A stretch of 64,000 bases of DNA from Amycolatopsis acidicola (GTDB lineage Bacteria > Actinomycetota > Actinomycetes > Mycobacteriales > Pseudonocardiaceae): the NCBI RefSeq assembly GCF_007713735.2, contig NZ_VMNW02000007.1, forward strand, positions 1 through 64,000, in the 5' to 3' direction. The notes below the pieces were generated by a model, which ran no database searches, was not told the origin of the DNA, and saw only the letters and a list, made by a program, of their open reading frames with translations. Position 1 is the stretch's first letter; each line of letters opens with the position of its first letter. The position numbers were made by a program, and so were the translations under genes. Of the stretch, positions 17,410-26,535 are shown piece after piece.

Positions 17410-17757
17410 ATGTACGCAGTGATCGGCCTGCTCCGCAAGAAGCCTGGCGTGACCACCGAGGAATTTCGTACCTGGTGGCACGAGAAGCACGTCCCGTACG
17501 TACTGCGGAACCCCGGCGTGGTGCATTACGTGACTTACCCGATCGACGAGGTGCGCGCGGATTTCGACGAGGACAAGTTCTCCGACGACGTCCACATCGA
17601 CGGCGTCGCGGTGATCTACTACGAGTCCAAAGAGGTGTACCGGAACGCGCTCGAGTCCAAAGCGCTGAAGGCGGACAAGGCCCACCTGCAGACCGGCGTG
17701 GACGCCGAGGTGTTGTACAGCCTCCCCCACGTGCACAAGGGAACCGTCACGCCCTGA
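17410..17757 (+). CDS. EthD-like ferredoxin-fold protein
   Basis: A 115-residue small alpha-beta barrel protein. MYAVIGLLRKKPGVTTEEFRTWW followed by HEKHVPYV is typical of EthD and related dimeric barrels. EthD is needed, with unknown role, for ethyl tert-butyl ether degradation by a P450 system, and relatives include small hydrolases and isomerases. A GGAAGGA ribosome site precedes the ATG. It is followed after 17 bases by the mutase chaperone gene. Its function here is unknown; the link to tertiary-carbon degradation in EthD is suggestive only. Confidence 0.75.
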   Translation: MYAVIGLLRKKPGVTTEEFRTWWHEKHVPYVLRNPGVVHYVTYPIDEVRADFDEDKFSDDVHIDGVAVIYYESKEVYRNALESKALKADKAHLQTGVDAEVLYSLPHVHKGTVTP

Positions 17758-17774
17758 TAGAGGATCGGACCAGC

Positions 17775-18767
17775 ATGTCGCACAGCACGACACCCGTGGC
17801 CGGACCACGCGAGGACGAGACCGACCGCCTGAAGGAACAGATCGCTCGCGCCCGGACCGGCGAACTGCGGTCGCTCGCCCGACTGATCACCCGCGTCGAG
17901 AACAACGATCCGCTGCTCCCGAGGCTCTCGCAGGAACTGCTGGCCGTCGACAGTCGTGCGCGCATCATCGGTCTCACCGGCCCACCCGGTGTGGGTAAGT
18001 CGACCACGACGTCGGCTCTGGTCACGGCGTTCAGGACCGCGGGGCACCGCGTCGCGGTCCTGGCCGTCGACCCTTCCTCCCCATTTTCCAGCGGCGCGCT
18101 CCTCGGTGACCGCGTGCGCATGAACGTCCATGCCAAGGACGACGGGGTCTACATCCGGTCACTGGCCACCCGGGGCCACCTTGGCGGCCTCACCGGATCC
18201 ATCAATCAGGTAGCCCGTGTCCTCGACGCGGCCGGCTACGACGTCATCTTGGTCGAGACCGTCGGAGTCGGGCAGAGCGAAGTCGAGGTTGCCGGCTTCG
18301 CGGACACGACGATGGTGCTGCTCGCGCCGGGGATGGGCGACGGCGTTCAGGCAGCCAAAGCCGGCGTACTCGAGATCGGAGACATCTTCGTCATCAACAA
18401 GGCCGACAAGGACGGAGCCGAGGCGGTCCGCCGCGACATTCGCAACATGATCGCCCTCAACTCATATGGTCCCGGCCAGTGGAAGCCACCGATCACGATG
18501 TGCGTGGCCAGCCGCACGGACGGAATCGGGCTACTCAAGGACAAAACGGACGAGCACTGGGTGTGGCTCGAAGAAACCGGCGAACTCCGCCAGCGCAGGA
18601 AACGACGCACGCGAGAGGAAATCGAGGGGATCGCCGTCGCGGAGTTGCGTGCGCGCTGGCGCGAGGGCCAGGACAACGATCGGCTGGAGAGAGCCGCCAA
18701 CGAAGTACTACACGGAAGAGGTGACCCCTATTCGATGGCTACCACCTTCCTTCGGACACGCCCTTGA
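17775..18767 (+). CDS. meaB: MeaB/ArgK-type G-protein chaperone of acyl-CoA mutase
   Basis: A 330-residue P-loop GTPase. GPPGVGKST at 69-77 is Walker A. AVDPSSPFSSGALLGDRVRM is the MeaB signature, and ETVGVGQSE is the Walker B/switch region. NKAD (residues 206-209) is the guanine-specificity motif. MeaB proteins gate adenosylcobalamin loading and protect or repair B12 mutases. Its presence in the same regulon supports a true adenosylcobalamin-dependent reaction for the atypical mutase. It may be dedicated to that mutase rather than to methylmalonyl-CoA mutase. Confidence 0.9.
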   Translation: MSHSTTPVAGPREDETDRLKEQIARARTGELRSLARLITRVENNDPLLPRLSQELLAVDSRARIIGLTGPPGVGKSTTTSALVTAFRTAGHRVAVLAVDPSSPFSSGALLGDRVRMNVHAKDDGVYIRSLATRGHLGGLTGSINQVARVLDAAGYDVILVETVGVGQSEVEVAGFADTTMVLLAPGMGDGVQAAKAGVLEIGDIFVINKADKDGAEAVRRDIRNMIALNSYGPGQWKPPITMCVASRTDGIGLLKDKTDEHWVWLEETGELRQRRKRRTREEIEGIAVAELRARWREGQDNDRLERAANEVLHGRGDPYSMATTFLRTRP

Positions 18768-18873
18768 CACGCCAGCTTGCCCACACGATCGTCGACCAAA
18801 AAGTGGCCACTCTGACACTCCATTTGCCCGGCTTCCGGCATGAGCCGTGTGCACAAGCCGTACAATCGGAGTC

Positions 18874-19596
18874 ATGCGGACGTCATCCACTGCACGCGTC
18901 GAGGATCCCACGGAGCCGGCGCAGACCGACCCGTTGGTCGACAGGCTCCTTGCGTTGATCACGGACGGTGAGCTCTCTCCGGGCCAGCGCGTCGACCAAA
19001 GGGCGATCTCGGAACGGCTGAACGTCAGCCGCACCCCACTGCGCGAGGCTCTCAAGGCGCTCGAATCCGAGGGGATACTTTCGCACGAGCCCAACCGCGG
19101 TTACACGGTCACGAAGCTCACGGCTTCCGACCTGCTGCAGTATCACTCATTGCGGTTCCACATCGAAGGCGAACTGGTGGCGTCGATCGAGTGGCCCGAC
19201 GAGGAACAGTTGAAAGCCCTGAAGAAAGCCAACGACTGGTACCGCGCGGCCGGCGATTCCGCGGAAATAGGGCAGATGGCGCGGGCGAACCGGGAGTTCC
19301 ATTTCCTCCTGATGTCCTGGTCGCCGCTGAACATCATGTTCAACGAGCTGAAGCGCATCTGGCGGATCACCGACGCCTACCACACCGGGGCCTTCTCAAC
19401 CCCCGAACGCCGCAAACGCGTCGTCTCCGAGCACGACGCCATCGTGCGGGCCATCGAGGCGAGGAGTCGCTCGCGGCTCATCAAACACATGACAACGCAC
19501 TCCGAGCGGCAGAAGGAACTTCTGGCCGACTTCATCGGACCGGGCATGCCGGCCTGGGCCGCTCCCGCCGTCCTTCCGAAGGCCTCGCGAAGCTAG
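18874..19596 (+). CDS. GntR-family regulator, FCD-type (FadR/VanR-like)
   Basis: A 240-residue transcription factor. Residues about 20-85 form the winged helix; ISERLNVSRTPLREALKALE is the GntR recognition signature. An all-helical ligand domain follows, with the His/Asp-rich pattern FHFLLM, DAYHTG and EHDAIVRAI seen in metal- and acid-binding FCD domains. The ATG at 18874 has GGAG five bases upstream. As the only regulator in the first 19.6 kb it is the best candidate to bind the repeated GCATGCAAT elements and respond to a pathway acid or acyl-CoA (inference). Confidence 0.87.
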   Translation: MRTSSTARVEDPTEPAQTDPLVDRLLALITDGELSPGQRVDQRAISERLNVSRTPLREALKALESEGILSHEPNRGYTVTKLTASDLLQYHSLRFHIEGELVASIEWPDEEQLKALKKANDWYRAAGDSAEIGQMARANREFHFLLMSWSPLNIMFNELKRIWRITDAYHTGAFSTPERRKRVVSEHDAIVRAIEARSRSRLIKHMTTHSERQKELLADFIGPGMPAWAAPAVLPKASRS

Positions 19597-21112
19597 AGCC
19601 GTGCCGGACGGAGGGCTTGAGCGATCACTCGCTCCGGAGCGCTTCCTTGGTGTCCGTGCACGAGGTGTGGTCCCGCGACGACGGATATCGAGCGACGCGG
19701 GTCTCGCAACATCGGCGTCGGCCCTAGCCATCACGTCCGGTCACCGGCTGTGTCGGCTCATGTTGCGTTGTCGGGTGCCCAGCCATACCTGACAAGCCGA
19801 CCGAGATCCGGGCCAGGTTTCCACGCTCCAGGCGACGCTTCCGTGGAAGACGGCGCAGCGGTCGATGTCTTAGGAGCCGAAGCCGACGCCGACCCCGATG
19901 GCGTACCGGAGTTCGAGGCTTCTCGGCGCTTGCCCGCTGTTCCCGCCAACCCAGAACGTGAAGACGGCGACGAGTCAGTCTCTGGCAGATTCGGTGCCGT
20001 TCAGTTCGACAGAGTCGCGCTGCAGCGCGGGGCCCGTGAGGTGTGTTTCGTAGAGGGATACGGGCAGGTTGCTGTCTGTACGCCGGAACGGGCTCGTTTG
20101 TGCCCACCGACGGGCACTCGACGAAGAATCGGCTATCCGGATTGGAGGGCCGCGTGGTCGAGGTCCTCCACCGGCTTGAACTGACCGATCTCGTCAGTTC
20201 CATCCCGGGACAGTCGGCTGTGGGCACGGCAGCGATCGTGGCCGAGACCCGAGGTCCAACTCGGTTCAACAGCCGCGCACGGCGATCAAACAGGCCGGAC
20301 CCGCCCCGCTCGCCATGTGCACATCCCACGCTGCGCCGATCCGGATAGCGAAAAGTCCCGGGAGCTCACGCGAATAGCCCTGTGCTCACCACCCGCAATC
20401 ACACCTGACTACCCTCGTGGAAAATCCGCTTACGCGGCGGCAAGCGTGTACCGCGCTCGCCGCCGCGCCGGCCGGATGTCATCATTCGCCGACAGTCCCC
20501 TGGAACGAACAGATCGTCGACGGGCGCGCCGATCTCGCAACCGTCATAGGAAACAGGCCAGAACGAGTTCCAGGAAGGGCACGAGCTGCACTCGGCGGTA
20601 CGGATCGACCTTGACCGACCTTGTACGAAACCCCACTGTCTCCTGCTCGAACTCGATTGTACGTTGTCGATTCAGCAACCCTCATTGCCAACTGCCCATT
20701 GTTGCCGTTCATGATGTCGGTGACAGTGGCCCGGGGTGATCGCGGCGGCTTGAACGAACGGGGGACCGGGCGGATCTTCCAGCGGCAGAATGGATATACC
20801 GCCAAGCCGCCGGCAGACCAGAAAATCCATCCGTGCTCCACGGTAATGCGCCGCTGTCCGTTGAAGGCGCTGACGTTTTGCGCGGCGCTGCCATTCCGGT
20901 CCGATCGCTCATGTCGCCGCGGAGATGGTACCTCCCGGTAGAGCGCGTCGAAGCATCACGATCTTGGCTCCCATGGTGAGCCAGCGGCGGGCGAAGCTGG
21001 GGCTCGACTTTCGCCGGTTCCTTGGCCCGACCGACCGCGGCAACCGTGCAGCTCCGAGCAGTCATCACCCGAAGTTCGCTGCGCACGCCGCGCATTTCGT
21101 ACCCTCGGCCGA
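19597..21112. other. 1.5-kb gene-poor scar between two catabolic clusters
   Basis: No intact gene could be supported. Frames are short and interrupted, and base composition is less GC-biased than in the flanks. A transposase remnant lies at about 20124-20310. On the minus strand, 19860-20090 gives two short peptide-like runs separated by a stop (one ending NGTESARD), which may be another dead gene. The stretch 20310-21112 shows nothing I recognise. Confidence 0.6.
20124..20310 (+). pseudogene. IS110-family transposase remnant
   Basis: The frame reading LEGRVVEVLHRLELTDLVSSIPG then SAVGTAAIVAETRGPTRFNS matches the C-terminal transposase_20 region of IS110/IS116/IS902 elements. After FNS the expected continuation (a run like AIKQAGPAP) is found in a different frame, so a frameshift has occurred. 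The N-terminal DEDD domain and the element ends are missing. Confidence 0.6.
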
Positions 21113-22177
21113 TCATGAGCCGGCCGTCTTGGCCGAGCGCTTGGCGAGGCGACGGAACGGTCCGCGGCCCGTGACGTGACCGACGATCAGCGCGGCGAGG
21201 ATGATCACGCCGTAGATGGCGTTGATCCAGAACGACGGCACGCTGGAGAGCACGAGGATGTTCTGGATGATCCCGAGCAGCAGCACGCCGGTGAACGCGC
21301 CGAACATGCTGCCTCGTCCACCGTCGAGGCTGATACCGCCGATCACGGCGGCGGCGAAGACGGTGAAGATCATCCCGCTGCCCTGGTCCGCGGTGACCGA
21401 GGCGATCCGGCTGGTCAGCATCAAGCCGGCGAGTCCGGACAGGAGGCCTGCGGTCACGAACAGGCCCATGGTCAGCCGAGCGGTGTGGACTCCCGCCGCG
21501 CGGGCCGCGTCGGCGTTGCCACCCATCGCGAAAATCTTGCGGCCGGTCGCATGGAATCGCAGGAAAAGACCGGCGACGAGGTAGGCGATCAGCAGCAGCC
21601 AGACCTGTGCGGAAATGCCCAAAAAGAAGGTGTCCCCGAGGAAGGTGAACAAGGGCGGCAGGCTGCTGAACGTCTTGCCGCCGGACAGCCCCAGCGACAG
21701 ACCGCGCAGGAGGATCTGCATCGCGAGGGTGACGATGAACGCGTTCAGCGACAGCTTCGCGACCATGGTGCCGTTGAACAGGCCGATCGCGGCGCTCACC
21801 ACGAAGGCGACGAGCACGCCGAGGATCGGGGCGAGCTGAAGTCCCAGCCCGCCGTTCGATGCCGGCGCGACGACCAGGACGGCGATAACGGGCGCGAGAC
21901 CGACGATCGACTCGAGCGAAAGGTCGAACTGCCCGCCGATGAGGACCAGGCTTTCGGCCAGCACCAGCAGGCCGAGCACGGCCGAGGTCACGAGCACGTT
22001 GTTGAAGATGTTCGCCAGCGTCAGGAACTCGGGGTTCACGATCGCGCCGATGATCATGATGATGACGATGAACGGGATGAGGGTGAACTGACGCAACCAG
22101 GCGCCGGACCGGCTCGCCCGGCGGATACCCGTGCCGGCGGATGCACTGGGCGTGGTCGGGGCTTGCAGTGCGCTCAC
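21113..22177 (-). CDS. Ribose-type ABC transporter permease (RbsC-like)
   Basis: A 354-residue inner-membrane permease with about eight to ten hydrophobic segments. AESLVLIGGQFDLSLESIVG and AAVIGGISLDGGRGSMFGAF are typical of the RbsC/BPD_transp_2 family; the latter is the ATPase-coupling loop. The GTG at 22177 overlaps the ATPase stop codon (GTGA). It completes an importer with the ATPase and lipoprotein upstream. The substrate is uncharacterised; the family transports sugars, polyols and also autoinducers and other small polar compounds. Confidence 0.9.
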   Translation of the reverse strand: MSALQAPTTPSASAGTGIRRASRSGAWLRQFTLIPFIVIIMIIGAIVNPEFLTLANIFNNVLVTSAVLGLLVLAESLVLIGGQFDLSLESIVGLAPVIAVLVVAPASNGGLGLQLAPILGVLVAFVVSAAIGLFNGTMVAKLSLNAFIVTLAMQILLRGLSLGLSGGKTFSSLPPLFTFLGDTFFLGISAQVWLLLIAYLVAGLFLRFHATGRKIFAMGGNADAARAAGVHTARLTMGLFVTAGLLSGLAGLMLTSRIASVTADQGSGMIFTVFAAAVIGGISLDGGRGSMFGAFTGVLLLGIIQNILVLSSVPSFWINAIYGVIILAALIVGHVTGRGPFRRLAKRSAKTAGS

Positions 22178-23754
22178 GACGCGTCCTTTCCGTTGTGGTT
22201 CGTGCTCACCCGAGCGGGAGCAAGTTCGCTGTCGGCCGGCTGGTGGTCGTCGCCGCCGTGGATGGCGGCGACAAGGGTCGCTTCGTCCCAACCGGACGCG
22301 AGTTCGCGCCCGATACGGTTCTTGACAACTGCGACGGTGCGATCGCAGATCGCCAGATCCGCGTCATCGCTGGAGCAGACGACCACCGTGCAGCCGCGTC
22401 GTAACAGCTTCACGATCGTCCTGTAGATGGATTCCTTGGCGGCCACGTCGACCCCGGCGGTGGGGTTGATCAACACGATGAGATCGGGATCGGAGGCGAG
22501 CGCCCTTGCAAGGACGACCTTCTGCTGGTTCCCGCCGCTGAGTTCCTCGGCCGCTTGGTCCGGACCGGAGATCTTGATCGCCCACTCGGAGGCCAGCCCG
22601 GTGAAGATCGACCGCCGTCGGCGGCGGTCGACGACCCCGAAGCGTCGCGACAGCCTGGGCAGGATGGTCATAGTCGCGTTCTCCTCGACCGACAGCCCCG
22701 GCACGAAGCCGTCGTGGTGCCGGTCTTCCGGCACGCTGCCGATCCCCGCGGCGATCGCGGCACGGACGTTGCCACCGTCGATCGGGCGACCGTTGAGCAG
22801 AGCCGTCCCGGCGGACACCCGGGTCGTTCCGGCGATAACGCCGGCCAGCTGAATGTGTCCCGCCCCATCAAGACCGGTCAGCCCGACGCACTCACCGCGC
22901 GCGATGTCGAGCGAGACATCCTGCACCGCCCCAGCGACACTCACCGCGCGCAGCGAGACGAGGACGTCCTCGCGCTCGATCGCTCGATCGGCGACTTCGC
23001 GCACCCCTTGAGAGGCTTCGACGGGTCCGATCATGAGCTCCACGATCCGCGCCACGGATACCTCGTTAACGGGTCCTGTGTGCACGTCCGTCCCGTCCCG
23101 CAGGACGGTGATCGAGTCGCATACCTCGTAGAGCTCATCAAGGTGGTGGGAGACGTAGATGATCGTGACGCCGCGCGCCCGCGCCGAGGCGAGCCGGTCG
23201 AACAGCAGCCGGGACGCACCCTCGTCCAGGCCCGCCGTCGGCTCGTCGAGCAGGAGGATGCTGGGTCCCCGTGACAGGGCGCGGCAAATCTCGACGATCT
23301 TTCGCTCGACCGGAGCGAGGCTCGCGACGTCTCGGTCGGCGATACGCGCACAGCCCCACTCGTCCAGCAGGGCGACGGCGTCACGGCGGACCGCACGCCA
23401 ATCGAGGAATCCGCCACGGCGCTGGTGCCTGCGGTCACCGAGGAAGATGTTCTCGGCGGCCGTCAACCCCGGCACCAGGGTGGTGCGCTGGAACACGCAG
23501 GCGATGTCGCTCGCTGACGAGTCCGGCCGCACCGGTTCCCCGTAGAGCCGGATGTCACCTTCGTCCGCAGTGGACAGACCCGTCAGGATCGAGATGAGAG
23601 TGGACTTCCCCGCTCCGTTACGGCCGATCAGGGCTCTCGATTCCCCGCGGCGAACGGAGAGATCGACTCCCGCCAGGGCAGTGGTCGGGCCGAACCTCTT
23701 GGTCAGCCCGCGGATCGCGATGGCAGGCGCCCCGTCAACCCCGTCGTAAAGCAT
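22174..23754 (-). CDS. Ribose-type ABC transporter ATPase (RbsA-like), two NBDs with a defective second Walker B
   Basis: A 526-residue tandem ATPase. NBD1 has Walker A GRNGAGKST, Walker B ILLLDEPTAG and switch His in VSHHL, but a degenerate signature (LAPVERK). NBD2 has the usual broken Walker A (GLDGAGHIQ), a perfect LSGGNQQK signature, and an unusual Walker B LIVLINPTAGVD. There the Asp-Glu pair normally seen before Pro-Thr is Ile-Asn. That leaves no acidic catalytic residue in NBD2, unlike most RbsA proteins. The ATG at 23754 follows AGGAG. It lies between the lipoprotein and permease genes. Confidence 0.88.
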   Translation of the reverse strand: MLYDGVDGAPAIAIRGLTKRFGPTTALAGVDLSVRRGESRALIGRNGAGKSTLISILTGLSTADEGDIRLYGEPVRPDSSASDIACVFQRTTLVPGLTAAENIFLGDRRHQRRGGFLDWRAVRRDAVALLDEWGCARIADRDVASLAPVERKIVEICRALSRGPSILLLDEPTAGLDEGASRLLFDRLASARARGVTIIYVSHHLDELYEVCDSITVLRDGTDVHTGPVNEVSVARIVELMIGPVEASQGVREVADRAIEREDVLVSLRAVSVAGAVQDVSLDIARGECVGLTGLDGAGHIQLAGVIAGTTRVSAGTALLNGRPIDGGNVRAAIAAGIGSVPEDRHHDGFVPGLSVEENATMTILPRLSRRFGVVDRRRRRSIFTGLASEWAIKISGPDQAAEELSGGNQQKVVLARALASDPDLIVLINPTAGVDVAAKESIYRTIVKLLRRGCTVVVCSSDDADLAICDRTVAVVKNRIGRELASGWDEATLVAAIHGGDDHQPADSELAPARVSTNHNGKDAS

Positions 23755-23786
23755 GGTGGAACTCCTTTCCGGCGACACGCCGCGCG

Positions 23787-24857
23787 TCAGCTTTTGTTGC
23801 CCCACAGTGCGGGGTCGCTCGCGTTGGCAGCGGTCACGATGGAGGCGGGGAGCATGTCCGCGAGGTTCCCGTGAGCGTCGACGACGATCTGGCTGCCGTG
23901 ATCGGTCGGTCCCGCTGCCTGGGCCTTGCCGGCGAGCGCGTCGCCGATGTACTTGATCGCATACCGCGAATAGAGATCGACCGGCTGGGGCACCAGCGCG
24001 TCCTGATAGCCATCGCGAATCTGGGCCAGGGCCTCGGTCCCACCGTCGATGCTGATGGTCACGACGTGTCCTGGCTGACCGGCTTTCACGTACTTTCCCT
24101 GTTGTTGCAGCACTTTGGTGACCCCGGCTTGCATGACCGTGTCACTGGCTTCGTAGATGCCGTCGATCTGCTGGCTCGAGAGCACCGATTGGGCGGCGTC
24201 CGTCGCCTTCTGGGAATCCCAGTCGGTCGGTTTGGACACGACCTTGATGCCGGGGAACGTCGTCGTCATGCACTGGTTGAAGCCCTCGGTGCGGTCACGG
24301 CCGTTCGCCGATCCGAGTGCACCTTGCAGCTCGAGGACGGTTCCCTTGCCGTTGAGCCGCTTTCCCATCTCTTCACACGCTTCTCGTGCCATGAGCACGT
24401 TGTCGGCGCGGACGACCATGTAGGCCTTGCCACCGTTGGGTGCGACATCGACGGTCACGACGGGCACGCCGCGCTTGTCCGCCTGCTGGATCGCGGGCAC
24501 GATCGCGTCGCTGTCCACCGGGATCGTGATGACCCCGCCGACGTTCTGCGACAACAGGGTCACGATGTCGGTGACCTGCTTGGCCGCGTCCTCGTCCGCG
24601 TTCGTCGCGGGGAGCATGTCGACCTTCTGCTCACCGGCCTGCTCGGCGAGGTTGTCGAGCAGGACGACCTGGAACGGATCGCTCAACCGGGCTCCGGACA
24701 GACCGACCTTGTCCGTCTTCGGTCCTGATGAACCGATACCGGTCGTGGTGCACCCGGTCAGCAGCGCCGCGGCGCTCACCGCGGCACAGGCCAGCACGAT
24801 TCCGGTTCGACGGCGGCTACTGGCACCTCTGACACGCATAGCGCGAGACCGGGGCAT
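23787..24857 (-). CDS. Ribose-type ABC transporter substrate-binding lipoprotein (RbsB-like)
   Basis: A 356-residue lipoprotein: twin-Arg-rich N-terminus, hydrophobic core, lipobox LTGC with Cys36. The mature domain has the Peripla_BP_4 features, including VGLSGARLSDPFQ and GVITIPVDSDAIVPAIQQADKRGVPVVTVD. The ATG at 24857 was chosen because AGGAG lies seven bases upstream. It is first of the three importer genes after the PLP enzyme gene, on the same strand. Together with the kinase and PLP enzyme, the ligand may be a hydroxylated amine or amino sugar-like compound (inference). Confidence 0.88.
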   Translation of the reverse strand: MPRSRAMRVRGASSRRRTGIVLACAAVSAAALLTGCTTTGIGSSGPKTDKVGLSGARLSDPFQVVLLDNLAEQAGEQKVDMLPATNADEDAAKQVTDIVTLLSQNVGGVITIPVDSDAIVPAIQQADKRGVPVVTVDVAPNGGKAYMVVRADNVLMAREACEEMGKRLNGKGTVLELQGALGSANGRDRTEGFNQCMTTTFPGIKVVSKPTDWDSQKATDAAQSVLSSQQIDGIYEASDTVMQAGVTKVLQQQGKYVKAGQPGHVVTISIDGGTEALAQIRDGYQDALVPQPVDLYSRYAIKYIGDALAGKAQAAGPTDHGSQIVVDAHGNLADMLPASIVTAANASDPALWGNKS

Positions 24858-24943
24858 GAAGGCACTCCTTGGGGACGACCGCAACGCTGCGGTGTTACTG
24901 GCAAGTGGAAGCTGAAGGCGAACAGGAAAGCGAAGTACGAAAG

Positions 24944-26281
24944 TCAGCGGCCGCCGGTGATCTCGTCGAGGACGTCGGCGAGCGCGTCGTTCAGCTCATC
25001 CGCTTCGTCGGCGGTGGTCGTGAGGGGCGGGCGGATCTTCAGGACGCTGCCGTGCGGCCCCATCGCGCTGATGAGGAAACGCCGCTCTCGCAGGCGGTTG
25101 ACGATGTCGAGTGCTCGCTCTCCATCGGGCTGTCCCAGAGCGTCCACGACGTCCACACCCAGGTACAGACCAGCGCCTCTCACGTCACCCAACATCACGG
25201 TGCGCGCGGCTGTTACGCGAAGCCGGTCGAGGAGGCGAGCACCGACCACGCGTGAGTTCTCGAGAAGCCCGTCCTCCTCGATCACAGACAGGACCGCCGC
25301 GGCCGCCGCGATACTCACGGTGTTGCCACCGAAGGTGTTGAAATAGCGGGCGTTGCGGCCGAAGTCGTCGAGCGCGGCGTCGGTGGCCACGACACCGGCG
25401 ATCGGCAGCCCGTTTCCCATCGGCTTACCCATCGCCACCACGTCCGGCACGATCCCGTGCCGCTGGTAGCCCCACATCGCGTCGCCGGTCCGCGCGAAAC
25501 CGGGTTGGACCTCGTCGGCGATATAGAGGCCTCCCGCGTCTCGGACGACGTTCCGCACCTCTCGCAGGAACCCGGCGGGTTCGGGCGCCAGGCCGTCGCT
25601 GGAAAAGAGGGAATCCGCGACGAAAGCGCCGAAGCCGATGCCGTGGCGTTCGAGATCGGCGGCCGCGGCGGCGACCGCCCGTGCCAACTGCCGGCCGACC
25701 TCGGACGCCGTGGCGCCCCGCGCGGGCGCGGGGACCACGCGGACGTGCGCACCGAGCGGCACTCCCGTGCCCAGGCTCGGCGAGATCTCCGCGGCCGCCA
25801 TGGTCATGCCGTGGTAGGCGTTCTCGGTCACCACGACGCCGGGCTTGCCGGTGGCGGTGCGGGCGATCCGCAGTGCGAGATCGATCGACTCACTGCCGGT
25901 GCAGGTGAAGATCGCGCGGGTGAGCGCCCTGTCGTGGGTGTCGGCCAGTCGTTCGGCGTAGTCGACGAGCCCCTCGTGGAGGTAGCGGGTGTTCGTGTTG
26001 AGCTTGGCGACCTGCCTGGTGACGGCGTCCACGACGACCGGGTGGCAGTGACCGAGCGACGTGACGTTGTTGTAGGCGTCGAAGTAGGGGTGGCCGTCCG
26101 CGTCGATCAAGTACCGCCCTTCCCCGCGGACGAAGTGCAGAGGGCGGGCGTAGAGCAGTTTGTAGCCGGTGCTGAGGACGCGACCTCGGCGCTCGACGAG
26201 ATCGCGGGAACTCGCGTCGAGCTCGTCGGCGTCGGCGATGTCGAAGCCGTTGATCATCCGACCGGTCAACGACTGGGTCAT
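24944..26281 (-). CDS. Class III PLP enzyme of the AGXT2L (O-phosphoamine phospholyase) type
   Basis: A 445-residue class III aminotransferase-fold enzyme. Asp256 (ADEVQP) binds the PLP ring nitrogen and Lys286 (AMGKPMGNG) is the Schiff-base lysine. The N-terminal DAYNNVTSLGHCHP and the late YFNTFGGNTVS are closest to AGXT2L1/AGXT2L2-type proteins, which are phospholyases for phosphoethanolamine and phospho-5-hydroxylysine rather than transaminases. A kinase like hydroxylysine kinase is encoded at 30306-31319, which fits that role. A true omega-aminotransferase is the alternative. It is followed by the importer genes. Confidence 0.82.
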   Translation of the reverse strand: MTQSLTGRMINGFDIADADELDASSRDLVERRGRVLSTGYKLLYARPLHFVRGEGRYLIDADGHPYFDAYNNVTSLGHCHPVVVDAVTRQVAKLNTNTRYLHEGLVDYAERLADTHDRALTRAIFTCTGSESIDLALRIARTATGKPGVVVTENAYHGMTMAAAEISPSLGTGVPLGAHVRVVPAPARGATASEVGRQLARAVAAAAADLERHGIGFGAFVADSLFSSDGLAPEPAGFLREVRNVVRDAGGLYIADEVQPGFARTGDAMWGYQRHGIVPDVVAMGKPMGNGLPIAGVVATDAALDDFGRNARYFNTFGGNTVSIAAAAAVLSVIEEDGLLENSRVVGARLLDRLRVTAARTVMLGDVRGAGLYLGVDVVDALGQPDGERALDIVNRLRERRFLISAMGPHGSVLKIRPPLTTTADEADELNDALADVLDEITGGR

Positions 26282-26319
26282 GACCTCTCCATCCTGTCGG
26301 GATCACTCCCTTATTTTTT

Positions 26320-26330
26320 CCCAACTTGGG
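26320..26330. promoter_or_regulatory. Palindrome in the PLP enzyme/ROK regulator divergent promoter
   Basis: CCCAACTTGGG is an 11-base palindrome 39 bases before the PLP enzyme start, next to a T-run. The 254-base gap (26282-26535) holds the divergent promoters; this is the clearest dyad in it and could be a site for the adjacent ROK regulator. Confidence 0.35.
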
Positions 26331-26535
26331 CGATATTCAGTAAGGTAGACCGCCCGGCGCGCGTATGGCAAGGATGTACAGCAAGTTTTCCGGGGCACAG
26401 TGGCGCATCATTTGTTTCAAGTAGATGACATACTAGGTGGATCAGTACTGAGAGGCATGAGACAAAATCGAGGGCGGCTATCCGGCGCCGGGACCGGATC
26501 CGGTGGCCGGGACGGCGCAGCCGAAGGGGGAACAC

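Noticed and set aside
24944..26281. Simple call as an omega-aminotransferase
   Set aside because: YNNV and NTFGGNTVS motifs and a nearby hydroxylysine-kinase-like gene favour the AGXT2L phospholyase group, though this is not proven.
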